This document shows positions 11,901 through 22,050 of a DNA stretch of 64,000 nucleotides, piece by piece. Within the stretch, counting starts at the first letter, position 1, and each line of letters starts with the position of its first letter. A program made the position numbers and the translations under genes. Origin of the DNA: Notolepis coatsorum (lineage: Eukaryota > Chordata > Actinopteri > Aulopiformes > Paralepididae). The notes below the pieces were generated by a model that saw only the letters and a list, made by a program, of their open reading frames with translations, searched no databases and was not told the DNA's origin. The DNA lies in contig CAXASK010002072.1 in assembly GCA_963971535.1 (NCBI GenBank), positions 183,603 through 247,602 on the forward strand, read 5' to 3'.

Positions 11901-12266
11901 GATGCGTTTCTTCCAATCGGCTGGAATGGGAGAGTCTGCTAGGCTGCATGTTACTTTGTCACTCAGGGGGGTTTCTGTGTCAAACGTCTGAAGACCACAC
12001 AAGATGGGGGTGTCATCGGATTTCATAGGTATCACACACTGAGCTGCCGTCATTTCTGCTATCACACGGTTTGGGTGTAGTGTGACGTCGTGTGCACTCA
12101 TATTGCAGAGAAGAACAGGAACTTTGCTGAAGGCCTGATAAGGAACATCCAGTAGTGTTGGTACTACGAAGATGCCACCGGGCAGAGGGGAGTTCATTGG
12201 AGCCTCTACTGCACATGAGGTTTGATCTGAGGATGCGCCCATCCTAACGCCTCCTAGCACACGCAC
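8969..12266 (-). pseudogene. Gypsy A RT - RNase H - integrase
   Basis: A long open frame of about 1,100 codons. It contains, in order: the RT with RLCVDYRKLN, MDLKSGYYQ, MPQGITNAPSTFQRLM and the catalytic VFLDDLIVFS (residue ~310, FLDD variant of the usual YxDD); RNase H with HTDACGEGLGAAL, LEYLALKWAV and TDNNPLTYV; and the integrase with a HHCC zinc motif (VHDEVGH...CHTCERC) and a DDE core seen as DYLSIEP, HSDQGRDFES and VERFNRT. It copies element RNA and inserts the cDNA. The upstream end shows ASPIVSAGQKVRVLGG in a frame different from the protease. The downstream end shifts frame near 8970. Catalytic residues are otherwise present. Confidence 0.92.
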
Positions 12267-12958
12267 TTTCTGTCCAGCTGAAACAATGGGTGACGCCCAA
12301 TCAACTTCACCGGTCTTGTTCCTACTTTTTCATTGTGAGTCTGAGCAATGTGCTGAAATAGCATGACACACTCAGCACTTAGTTCACACCCCTGTAGGAA
12401 TTTCTGCCCTTCTCGGGTAACTCCTTTTTCGTACAATCTATTAAGTACATTTGTCCCTATCAACAGAGGGATCTCACGGCTTAGGTCACAGTCGGGTACA
12501 ATGAGAACTAGGGAAGACACATTTTCTTCTATGCCAGTAACACTCTTAGGGAGAGTTAAAAAGACCTGGGTGTAGCCTATGTAAGGGACTAGCTGACCCC
12601 CTGCGCCTGTAATCTCAAGTAGTGCATTAATGGGTTCAACAGGGAATGATGAGAGGTGTTCTGAGTAATAGGTCTCTGAGACTGTACTAACCTGTGATCC
12701 AGTATCTAGAAGACATTTACATGGGAGGCCTTCAACAAGCACAGTCAAGGTGCAACATGGCCCCACAAGACCACTGGGTAAGGGTCTATAGTTACAGGGT
12801 GGGCCATTCTGAGCATAGTTTGTGGCCCTAACTACATTAACTTCTAAGTCTTGCATGGGACTAGATAAAGGGGGGTTCATGGCTCCTGATTGCCCCACAA
12901 CAGGGGCCACTACATGTTTAAAGGGAACTCGGGCTGGCCCTGGTGCTGCATGTTCCAC
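12254..12958 (-). pseudogene. Gypsy A aspartic protease
   Basis: The frame overlaps the end of gag by ~49 bases and the beginning of the RT frame by 13 bases. It contains the retropepsin active site LLDTGSQVS, followed by PLLIGTNVLNRL (the ILG-like conserved element). This enzyme would cleave the Gag-Pol precursor. A shift between gag and pro is normal for such elements. The shift between protease and RT near 12310-12330 is more likely a disabling indel, because sensible sequence (SPIVSAGQKVRVL) continues in the other frame before this one reaches its stop. Confidence 0.85.
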
Positions 12959-13953
12959 CGCTCACGCCTTTCTCTGAGTTCAAAGTTCTTTTGCCGTACA
13001 GCGGCAGGGTTTGGCTCGTTCGAACATTGGGCAGCAATGTGGCCGTCTTCTCCACATCTAAAACAGAACCATGCTCGGGGCATGTCGGAGGTGTTCCTGT
13101 TCATCTTGCGGCTTGTCGCATTAGAGGCCATACAGTTCCCCCTAACCGCATTCTCGCCACCGGGGTTGTTTACATTCTGGGGTCCAACTGCTCTTAAAGC
13201 AAGCTGCTTCTTTAGCTCCGCCACTTCCTGAGCGAGCCTTTGGGTCTCCGTGAGATGTTTTTTCACTTCCTTCTCGCTTGCAACAGGTTCTGTCTCTTCC
13301 AGCTCTTCACATTGGGGCAGGCCATAGACTGTATGCATATGTGACATAGCTTTATTGCTCCCAAGGTGTTTCTTCATCCTGTTGAATTTTGTTTGTCGTC
13401 TATCCTCCTGTTTCCTCAATAGCAGTAGTAGCTCAGGGAAGGATGGGGGATTGGCCTTCTTTTCCTCAAGCTGGAGCTCAATGAGCATGGCCTGGTCCCA
13501 GCAACCCCTACAAAACTGCCTGAGAAGTTGCTTCTGGGAATTTTCAGCAGACACCCCTCCTCCAGTAACAGCTTTCTCCAGCATCAGGTGTAGGCGATTC
13601 AAGTAATCTGAGGATTTCTCTCCGGCATTTTGATTTGCACCCAGGAATGCTGCATATAGCTCTTCTCCATCTGCTACTGCCCCAAAAGCTGCGTCAAGCT
13701 GATGGAGATACTGTGAGGGCGAGGAGTCAATACCAAGGCTTTTGACTAGGTCACTTGCTGGGCTCAGTAAGCTCTCTAAAATCCTTCTGACCTTCTGAGT
13801 ATCCGAGCTGGAAGGATCACTCAGTAACAGTTCAACTTGAGTGTGCCACGTCTCATAATCAACTTCTCCACTGGGTTTTGGTGTTCTTTCTGAGAAGGTG
13901 CGGATTTTGCTGACATGTGAAGATTGATGTTCAGTTTTTATTACATGCTCCAC
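12910..13953 (-). pseudogene. Gypsy A Gag, capsid and zinc-knuckle part (PNMA-like)
   Basis: The open frame does not begin at an ATG; its first codons (VVEHVIK) follow directly on a nested Rex1 tail, so this is the downstream part of a split gag. The region RTFSERTPKPSGEVDYETW to YLHQLDAAFGAVADGEELY resembles the capsid of PNMA/paraneoplastic-antigen-type Gag. A coiled-coil-like stretch (TQRLAQEVAELKKQLA) follows, then one CCHC zinc knuckle, CFRCGEDGHIAAQC. Gag packages element RNA and forms particles in the cytoplasm. It overlaps the protease frame, consistent with frameshift expression in the ancestor. Confidence 0.85.
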
Positions 13954-13956
13954 AAC

Positions 13957-15612
13957 TAAGATAAGATAAGATATTCCTTTATTGATCCCCTTTGGGAAAT
14001 TCAGGCATCATAGCAGCATGGGGGGGAGGGGGGGAGGGGTACAGGTAGTAAAACAACACAGTATACAGGTAGTAAAAGACAACACAGGCAGTGTAAACAA
14101 TTTGATCAATATGGTCAATATAATTTACTATCTGACTAGCTGAGGAATATTCACATTATTCACAGTGTCACATAAGGTGCAGTATGCATGAGGTAGTGTT
14201 ATAATTTACTATCTACTGAGTATACATTAATCAAAGTACCAGGGTAGTGTAGGTTGTCCCCCTTGGGTTCCTATAAGTCCCAGGTCAATGTCTGGTAGCA
14301 GTCGCTGTCGCTGCCCCCTGTTGTGGAGCCTGGAGGCTGCTAGTCGCTGCCCACTGTTGTGGAGCCTGATGGCCGCTGGTATGAAGGACTGTCCGAGGCG
14401 GTTAGTTGAGTGTCGGGGGGGAATGAGTCTGTGGCTGAACGAGCTTCTCATCTTGACTAGCTCGTCGTAGAGGGGGTGGTAGGGGTTCTCCATGATGGCA
14501 TCCAGCTTCCTTATCATCCCCCTCTCTACCATCACCTCAAGTCTAGGTAGCTCGACTCCCACCACGGAGCTAGCCTTCCTCACCAGCTTGTTGAGCTTGT
14601 TGGTGTCCCTTGAGTTGATGTAGCCTCCCCAGCATGCCACAGCATAGAAGAGGATACTGGCCACAACAGACTGGTAAAAAGACTGCAGCAGTTTGTTGCA
14701 CACATTGAAGGACCTGAGTCTCCTCAGGAAGAACAGCCTGCTCTGTCCCTTCCTGTAGAGGGCCTCTGTGTTGTCCGACCAGTCCAGTTTATTGTTCAGG
14801 TGTACCCCAAGGAACTTGTATGAGTCCACCATCTCCACATCCACCCCTCGGATGGAGATGGGAATCGGGGGGGGCCTCTTCTTGCCCCTCCGGAAGTCCA
14901 CCACCAGCTCCTTGGTCTTACTGGTGTTGAGTTGGAGGTGGTTGCTGTCGCTCCACCCCACGAAGCTCTCCACCAGGGCTCTGTACTCCTCCTCATCATC
15001 GTCGGTGATGTAGCTTACGATGGAGGAGTCGTCTGAGAACTTCTGCAGGTGGCACACGCTGGAGTTGCGGCAGAAGTCTGAGGTGTAGAGGGTGAAGAGG
15101 AAGGGTGACAGCACAGTTCCCTGGGGGGCGCCGGTGTTGCTCACCAGTACGTCAGACTGACTGTCCTTTAGTCTGACGTACTGTGGCCTCTCAGTGAGAT
15201 AGTCCTTGATCCAGGCCACCAAGCCGTGCTCCAGCTGCATCGCAGAGAGCTTCTCCGCTAGCAGTGACGGCTGGATGGTGTTGAAGGCGCTGGAGAAATC
15301 AAAGAACATAATCCTCACTGAGCTGCGCAGCTTCTCCAGGTGCGTGTACGCTCTGTGGAGCATGTAGATGATGGCATCCTCCACCCCAATGTTTGCCTGG
15401 TATGCAAACTGCAGGGGGTCGAGGGAGTCACGCACCAGGGGCTTGAGGTGTTGCAGGACCAGTCTCTCAAACGTCTTCATGACGTGTGACGTCAGAGCGA
15501 CTGGCCTGTAGTCGTTGGGGGTGCTGGGACGTCCCTTCTTGGGCACCGGGACAATGCAGGAGGTCTTCCAGAGCTGGGGCACCCTCTCCAGCCTCAGGGA
15601 GAGGTTCTGAAC
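13957..15612 (-). mobile_element. Rex1 LINE, 5'-truncated, nested in gypsy A gag
   Basis: Inserted in the same orientation as its host. The 3' end lies at ~13957, where the minus strand ends in ATCTTATCTTATCTT repeats after a conserved CCCAAAGGGGATCAATAAAGG. The 5' junction lies near 15612, where gag-like sequence (ESLINPPS) gives way to RT sequence (NLSLRLERVPQLWKTSC). Motifs FDFSSAFNT and SRLFFLRRL are diagnostic of fish Rex1. Only the RT part remains; there is no endonuclease. Confidence 0.88.
14227..15612 (-). pseudogene. Rex1 reverse transcriptase (truncated), fused in frame to gypsy gag N terminus
   Basis: About 460 codons. Motifs in order are KTSCIVPVPKKGRPSTPNDYRPVA (RT domain 1-2), IMFFDFSSAFNTIQP, NTGAPQGTVLSPFLF, the catalytic KFSDDSSIVSY (FSDD in place of FADD, usual for Rex1), LNTSKTKELVVDFRR, YKFLGVHLNN and GQSRLFFLRRL. 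It would perform target-primed reverse transcription, but the N-terminal RT fingers and the endonuclease are missing. The frame happens to be continuous with the upstream gag exon, giving a 629-codon open frame that is an insertion artefact. A short in-frame duplication (RLHNSGQR and RLHNRGQR) sits near the C terminus. Confidence 0.85.
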
Positions 15613-16116
15613 ACTGGGGGGGTTGATGAGGCTCTCATCCGGACATGGCGGTGTTCGAGGGGACTCAGGCGCCAGAGTTTCAATTGTCTCTTCACCTGCT
15701 GTGTCACTATCAGTCATCTGAAGTTTAGAAAGATAAGTTTGGAGCATCTGGATTTGACTGGTCTTGCTTAAACCTGCTACTGCTGCAGCAAACTTTTGTT
15801 CATCAACGTTTTCTTGTTCTTCTGTTTCCTGAACTGTCTCGTTTTGTATGGTGGTGATGTACCATGTGGCATCATCAGAAATGAATGGTTCAGTGAAGAA
15901 CGCTGGATCCATACAAGCTATTACTCTTTCATCTTTATATTGGACCAGAGCCCTGCCTTTAGGTTTACCTGGTTCATTAGGGACTCGTACACATTTCACT
16001 ACTTCTCCATGTGTCTTAAAGACATTAGCAATGTCAATTTCTAAATACTTATCATCGATATTGGAGACAAAAAGGCAGCCCTGCTCATGCATTTTATAAT
16101 GGTTACAATATTCCAT
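15613..16116 (-). pseudogene. Gypsy A Gag N terminus with RRM-like domain
   Basis: Starts at an ATG (16116-16114) that is the first after the 5' LTR and primer binding site. Residues ~14-75 (CLFVSNIDDKYLEIDIANVF, VKCVRVPNEPG, GRALVQYKDERVI) look like an RNA-recognition-motif-like fold. Vertebrate PNMA proteins, which derive from gypsy Gags, carry such an N-terminal domain. A linker and an acidic stretch follow up to ~residue 168, where the Rex1 insertion begins. The remainder of gag resumes at 13953. Confidence 0.7.
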
Positions 16117-16130
16117 TTTGTATTACCAGT

Positions 16131-16148
16131 CTCCTGGCTGGCTCGCCA
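16131..16148 (-). other. Primer binding site of gypsy A
   Basis: Five bases inside the 5' LTR the minus strand reads TGGCGAGCCAGCCAGGAG. Position and the leading TGG (complement of tRNA 3' CCA) fit a tRNA primer site. I do not name the tRNA. Confidence 0.65.
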
Positions 16149-16153
16149 CTTTA

Positions 16154-17431
16154 TGTAACCTACTGTAATTCAACACTATCAGTTCTTTCTGCAGTGGTAC
16201 AACTATCAACTATAGGTTCAAGGAGACTGGCTCTAAGAAAAAATACACAGGCACCGTGATCTACGTTTTACCTTTTATATAACTTAAAAGGGTTCACCAG
16301 GTTCAGTACATATTACAACATCATAGCTTCCATGCAATGGTCCACATTTATAGAAAATAATAAATGAAATAAAAAGGGTACCCAATAAAGTCTGTTTTGA
16401 GTGCACTCAATTAAACAAAAAGGGAACGTCACCAGCCGACCGTTGGGTGATGGTGAGTGGAGAAGGTCAATGAAGAAGACCACTTCAGTTGATGCAGATC
16501 CGTGTTCACTGAAGGGGGTAACAAAAACCAATCTGCACAGAATTGTACAGGCCATCAATAGATTAGCATCATATACTGTAATTATATACCATTAGGCTAT
16601 ACAATTATTTACTGGAACTCACATTATGGCAGGTTTCACATGCATAGCACAGCCTTGCACCATAGCAGTCAACACTAACAATGTATGGCTCAATAACCAC
16701 AATAACAACCACATTGTAATTCAGAAACAACAATATGCAGCTTGACTAACACAGGATGATCATGTACATTAACTGCAGGGTGCACAATTTCACTCTGCAC
16801 TTGTGCTTTACCCTACAACATCTCAGCTTGAGTTAGCTAGCGAGTTGACTTGCTAACTCACCAGGATTCTTCCATTTGTTTATCAGTCTTTCAATTGGCA
16901 ATGGTTTCTCCTCCAATTCGGTCTTCAAGTCAGCTAGTCTTTTCTTCTCTCTTCCTTGTCCAGTTCCAGCACTGTTATGTCAGTGAACAGAATCACTGTG
17001 TTAACATTCTCCTTTCATCCAATATCCTGACTGGTTTTTGATTACACACTGTAGCTCCATATTAGCAATGAGTAGGAAATGCTAGCTAGCATGAACACGG
17101 TATGACTCACCGGAATCCTCTCTTTATCCTCTATCTTTCATCTTCTGTCCAAGTAGTTCTTCTGTCCAAGTAGTTCTGTTCAAGTATACCGTTTTCTGTC
17201 ACTTTTCTAATATTCTCCAACTGCTCCAATATTCTGTCTCTAGCTTGCAGCCAGGAACAGTTTTCAACACGCTGCTCACAAGCAGGGCTCTACCACGTAA
17301 ATCTCAGGGGAGCGTCAACAAACTACACTCTTCCAGGGAGCGTCAACAAATTACACTCTTCCAGGGAGCGTCACCCAATTCACAGTCCATAATGATTGTT
17401 TCAGCTAGACAAGAAAATAGCATGGGCTACA
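16154..17431 (-). repeat. 5' LTR of gypsy A (1278 bp)
   Basis: Partner of 6954-8270. Shared features include a doubled TTCTGTCCAAGTAGTTCT and a triplicated CCAGGGAGCGTCA-type block near the outer end. It lacks the ~37-bp block seen in the 3' LTR. Confidence 0.95.
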
Positions 17432-17435
17432 CAAG
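17432..17435. other. Shared target-site duplication CAAG between gypsy A and gypsy B
   Basis: CAAG occurs at 6950-6953 (left of A), here (between A and B) and at 25420-25423 (right of B). The uninterrupted L2 copy at 43509-46415 has a single CAAG at this point. Both elements therefore inserted at the same 4-bp target. Confidence 0.9.
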
Positions 17436-17979
17436 TGTAGCAGAGTGAAGTGGTTATGCTAGTATCATGGACAGAAACTGGTATCTTTTATCTTAAATAT
17501 ATGGGTCAAAACAGAAACACTCTTATTTTGAAGGAACAAAAGTGGATCAACGTGGACCGAGTCCATTCTAGGTTGTGGAGGGGTGTCTGGTTTACTACTG
17601 TATATTAATTCCCTCACATTGAGTTACCAATTCCACAAACGAAATACTGTTTGGGTCCTTTATAATGGGTTTAGAGAAGATAAGATATCTTTCCATTGAA
17701 CAATTGTTGTATTGTAAATACGTTCAACTCATGTGTAAAATGGTTTCGCCGGTTTGTCGACGAGAGACACGCCGGTGGGAGGTGCTCGCTCTCTTTGAGT
17801 ATGTGCAGCCTGAGAGCCAGAGGTGGAGTGCACGCTGATAAATGGACAATAATGCCGTCGTGTCTTACGGGCTGTGCTGTTGTGTTTAACAGGCAATAAA
17901 GATCACCAAACTGGGTACAATTGTCTGCGTGTTGACGTCCACCTCACACCAGACACAACGCAGAATCCATCACGCTACA
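17436..17979 (+). repeat. 5' LTR of gypsy B (544 bp)
   Basis: TGTAGCAGAG at the start and CGCTACA at the end. AATAAA within GGCAATAAAGATC at ~17892-17903 is a plausible poly(A) signal. Confidence 0.97.
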
Positions 17980-17981
17980 AC

Positions 17982-17999
17982 TGGTGCCGAGACAACCGG
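17982..17999 (+). other. Primer binding site of gypsy B
   Basis: TGGTGCCGAGACAACCGG, two bases after the 5' LTR. It begins with TGG as expected for pairing with a tRNA 3' CCA. The tRNA is not identified. Confidence 0.7.
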
Positions 18000-18264
18000 A
18001 TCAACGGGTCAGCAGAGGCCGACCACCGGTGTAGCTGGGGAGACGTGGAGGCTTCAGGTGCGGCCTAGACGCGTGGTGCTGCTGGCGCAACCTAGCCACG
18101 GGGACGCTGCATTCGCCGCCGAGTCCTGAGGTCTGTTCCTGAGGGGGCTGGAGAGCACTGAATCCTTTAAAAAAAAGTCTCTAACCAAGTTTATTTATTT
18201 CAAGTGTGTTACCCAGAACACACTGAAGAGAAAAAAAGGTGAAAGCACCATTTGGAGATTGAAA

Positions 18265-19677
18265 ATGACTTTGAATGAAGGAAACACTCCTACAAGGGAC
18301 TTGAATGTGGGGAGAGGGAGAGGGGTTCTCGACTACACACCGGTTATGCAGTCTACCCCGGGGAGTCAAAATGGTTCAGCCTCCTCTAGCCCTGAAAGGA
18401 GGAGGGTAGAGGGTCACGTAGAGGGAACTGCCCAACAGTTACTTTTCACGCCGGTTGTTCCCTCAACTAGTGAAATCAACAACACTAGTGTTGAGACATC
18501 CCCCAGTCAAATGGCCAATCTGATAAGATCCATTGGGTCCGAAATAGGGGAAGCTATTAGAGTGACGTTAATGCAGAACACAATTACGGGGATTTCACCT
18601 GTTTTAGCTTCTCAAAATCTCCGACAGACGTTCCAACCTTACCAATGTGGGAATACTGTGATTGATGCATCCAAAATGAATCTCGTGTTACGTTCAGATG
18701 CAAATGCCCCACCCTATTTTAGAGGTGATAGCACAGATAAGTACTCTGTTTTTGAGTGGGAGGAACTCATGAGGACGTATCTCAGAAAGAAAAATAACTG
18801 TACTGGAGCTGAACAAGTTGAAGAGGTTATGAACAAGCTAATGGGGAGGGCCCGGGACGTTACCAAAGTATGGCTGCGTAGCAACTCAACTGACAGTGAA
18901 GTGGGTGTTATCTTTAGCATTTTGAGACAACATTTTGGTGATATTATTCATTCAGAACTTCCATTAGCTGACTTTTATGCAGTCAAACCATATGCAAGCG
19001 AGAATCCTCTTGACTATTGGATTAGGCTTAACAAAGCAGCAGAAGCCACAGAGCAGTGTCTTCTTAGCACGGGGGAATCCCAGACTAGCCTGAGCAAGCA
19101 CCTAGTTCTCATGTTCATCCGTCACTGCCCCGATAAGGAGCTGTCCTTAGTGTTCAAAAGTAAGCCATCTCGTGAGTGGACAGCAGGTGAGGTGCAGGGA
19201 CATTTGGATGAATACTTGAGAGAACATAGAGCGAGTCGAGGTCGGTTGACACAACAAGTGGTCGCCATTGAGTCATCACAGGAGAGGGTGGTTGTTAATC
19301 ACGAACAAAGCGCGCCCCCAGTGGCTGTCAGTAGCCCAGAGCTAGAGCAGCTGACGCCTGTAGCTGAGAATAACACAATGGAGAGGGTGCTGAGAGTGTT
19401 AGAAATGGCGTTAGGCAACAACACTCAGTCGGTACAAAATGGTCCTTACGTACCAAATGGTCCTTATGTACAAAATGGCCCCCGGAGACAGTTCCCCAGA
19501 CCTTCTCAACAATGTCAGGTTTGTGGCAGTTCGGAGCACGATACTAGGACGCATTGTAGGACGGACAGGCTGTGTTTCAAGTGTCTGAGTCCAGGGCATA
19601 TTGGTATCTATTGTGGGCAGACCACTCCGAGACAGCCCCCTGGTCAGAGACAGGCTGGTCATTCTCAGGAAAACTAG
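18265..19677 (+). CDS. Gypsy B Gag
   Basis: I chose the ATG at 18265 because the open frame upstream begins only with a TTG. About 470 residues. The N terminus is low-complexity. A central capsid-like region (APPYFRGDSTDKYSVFEWEELMRTYL, VWLRSN, FGDIIHSELPLADFY, LDYWIRLNKAAE) follows, then two zinc knuckles, CQVCGSSEHDTRTHC and CFKCLSPGHIGIYC, near the C terminus. A Gln/Asn/Pro-rich spacer contains three near repeats of NGPYV. Gag coats and packages element RNA. It overlaps the pol frame by ~105 bases, so pol is probably reached by ribosomal frameshifting. Intact as far as I can see. Confidence 0.9.
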   Translation: MTLNEGNTPTRDLNVGRGRGVLDYTPVMQSTPGSQNGSASSSPERRRVEGHVEGTAQQLLFTPVVPSTSEINNTSVETSPSQMANLIRSIGSEIGEAIRVTLMQNTITGISPVLASQNLRQTFQPYQCGNTVIDASKMNLVLRSDANAPPYFRGDSTDKYSVFEWEELMRTYLRKKNNCTGAEQVEEVMNKLMGRARDVTKVWLRSNSTDSEVGVIFSILRQHFGDIIHSELPLADFYAVKPYASENPLDYWIRLNKAAEATEQCLLSTGESQTSLSKHLVLMFIRHCPDKELSLVFKSKPSREWTAGEVQGHLDEYLREHRASRGRLTQQVVAIESSQERVVVNHEQSAPPVAVSSPELEQLTPVAENNTMERVLRVLEMALGNNTQSVQNGPYVPNGPYVQNGPRRQFPRPSQQCQVCGSSEHDTRTHCRTDRLCFKCLSPGHIGIYCGQTTPRQPPGQRQAGHSQEN

Positions 19678-22050
19678 CCGGCCCTCGTTCAAAGGAGGAC
19701 AATGTGGGCCCCTATGGTTTTTCCTCCAATGGCAATGATGATATCCAGTCTGTATATACGTCTGTTTGTGAAGCAGCACCCAAGGACAAGACAGTAATTA
19801 TGCAGAATGTGACCAGAACATCCCAAAGTGACAGTTTATTTTTCACCACTGTATTGACGGGAGACAAGGTTGAGTTACAGGGGATGTTAGATAGTGGATC
19901 CATGGCTACGTCTCTGCGCGCTGATGTGGTTCCTCGGCTGAGGGAGGCAGGGGTAGTGACGGGTGATCTAATCTCGACTACCAATGTTGTTCTTGTGGGG
20001 TGTGGTGGGAAACAAACTAGCCCGGTGGGAACGTGTGAGCTGAAACTTAAGCTTTACGGGTTTGAATACATAGTACCAGTATTGATAGTGGAGGGTCAGG
20101 TAGATGAGCTCATTATAGGCACCAATGTAATGAAGCCCTTAATTAGACAATTCAAATCCACGGGAGCCTACTGGCGCATATTGGGAAAAGCTGAGTCACC
20201 ATGCCCGGACGAAAACAGTCAGTTTATCAGGTTCATGGCCAATCTTGAGAGATGGAGGGGGGAGGAAATTCCTGACAAAGTGGGAACAGTCAAGTTGAAA
20301 CAGGCCGTAACTCTTGAGCCGATGAGTGAGCATGTAGTGTGGGGTCGTCTCCCACCCAAGACAAAACTGTCTATGGGAAGTACTGTTATTGTTGAGCCCA
20401 GCGCCGCTCGTTGTGTACACCGTAACATACTAGTTGGCAGGGTAGTTACACCTCTCTGGGGGGATGGGTGGCTTCCTGTCAAGATTATAAACCCGACTAA
20501 CAAGGCTATCACCTTGAGAAGAAATGCAAAAGTGGCTGACGTATATCCATGCATTGCATTAGAAGATTTTGACAATGATACGGACACGTCAGTACACCAG
20601 AATGCCGGTAGAGTGAGTAGTGACAGCTCTCTCGGCAGTCTGACAGCTAGGAGTTGTGATAGCAACAAGGTAGCTAGGGGGAACGATAGACTGGCTAGTC
20701 TAGGGCTCCAGAACCTGTCAGTTGATGACTGTCAGGTTTCACCAGTCTGGAAAGATAGACTGACTGATCTGATTGAGAACTATGAAGATGTGTTTTCTAG
20801 ACACCGGTTGGATTGTGGGGAGGCTGGTGGCTTCTGTCACCGTATCCGACTGACAGACGATCGGCTCTTTCGGTTACCCTACCGGAGGCTCTCCCCCGCC
20901 CATTACCAAAAGTTGAGAGAGACTCTGAACGAGATGGAGGACAGGGAGATAATTAGGAAGTCGAGTAGCGAGTATGCATCTCCCCTTGTTCTCTGTTGGA
21001 AAAAGAATGGGGAATTGAGACTGTGCACAGATTTCAGGTGGTTAAACGCTCGTACTGTGAAAGATGCACATCCATTACCCCATCAAGCAGATGTACTTGC
21101 AGCGCTGGGAGGTAATGCCTTTTTCAGTTCCATGGATTTGACATCCGGGTATTACAATGTCCCACTGCATGAGGATGATAAGAAATACACTGCGTTTTCC
21201 TCTCCTCTCGGTTTACATGAATATAACCGTATGCCCCAGGGGCTGTGTAACAGTCCAGCTACGTTCATGAGAATGATGCTCACAATCTTTGGTGATCAGA
21301 ACTCGCTGAGTCTTCTTTGTTACTTAGATGACCTTCTGGTCTTTGGCAAGTCGGAGGAAGAGAGCTTGCAGAGGCTGGAGATGGTATTCCAGCGTTTACG
21401 AGAACACAACCTGAAGTTGTCTCCATCTAAGTGTCAGTTTCTGAGAAAGTCACTGAAGTTTTTGGGACACATTGTTTCTCGGGAGGGGATAGCCACAGAC
21501 CCCGATAAGGTGCAGGCGATAGTGGGTGTGACGGAGAGCGATATTATGGAGTCGGATGGGGTCACCCCGTCTGCCAATAAGATCCGGTCATTTTTAGGAA
21601 TGATGGTGTATTATCAGCATTACATTGAGAACTGCTCTGTAGTTGCAAGACCACTGTTTCAGTTGACCACGGGTGTGAAAAAGCCACGGAGAGGCAAAGT
21701 AAAAAGCCAGAGAGCTGCCCCCCTTCGTAGGCTTAGTGCAGCAGACTGGACTGAGGAGTGTAGGGAGGCCTTTGAGGCGTTAAAGGCCGCATTAGTGGGA
21801 CAAACGCTATTGGCTCACCCTGACTTTTCTCAGCCATTTTTATTGTCTGTAGATGCATCCACTAGCGGACTGGGAGCTGTGCTTTCACAGGTGCAGGAGG
21901 GGTGTAGCACAGCCAGGCCCATAGCTTTTGCTAGTAAATCTTTGAATCATGCTCAGTCTAAATATCCCGCTCATAGGCTTGAGTTTCTCGCCATGAAATG
22001 GGCTATACACGACAAGTTTAGCCATTGGCTGCGAGGACATAAATTACAGT
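19572..22050 (+). pseudogene. Gypsy B protease - RT - RNase H (first part)
   Basis: Residue ~106 carries the aspartic protease site MLDSGSMAT, followed by LIIGTNVMKPL. The RT has LRLCTDFRWLNARTVKDAHPLP, MDLTSGYYNVPL, MPQGLCNSPATFMRM and the catalytic CYLDDLLVF (residue ~584). RNase H begins with LLSVDASTSGLGAVLSQ and LEFLAMKWAIHDKF. The frame then derails at ~22045-22050 and ends in unrelated sequence, while the expected continuation (VWTDNNPLKYIL) appears in the adjacent frame at 22049. A single-base indel therefore breaks the polyprotein inside RNase H. All catalytic motifs are otherwise present. Confidence 0.9.

Larger units (their letters stand above)
6954..17431 (-). mobile_element. Ty3/gypsy LTR retrotransposon A, complete but decayed, with nested Rex1
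   Basis: A 10.5-kb element on the minus strand, bounded by direct LTRs (16154-17431 as 5' LTR, 6954-8270 as 3' LTR) and a 4-bp CAAG duplication (6950-6953 and 17432-17435). The order on the minus strand is LTR, primer binding site, gag (interrupted by a Rex1 LINE), protease, RT, RNase H, integrase and a long C-terminal extension, polypurine tract, LTR. RT-RNaseH-integrase order places it in Ty3/gypsy (Metaviridae-like). The Gag is PNMA-like. It is inactive: gag is split by Rex1, and frames break between protease and RT and again near 8970. No envelope-like frame was found. Confidence 0.93.
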
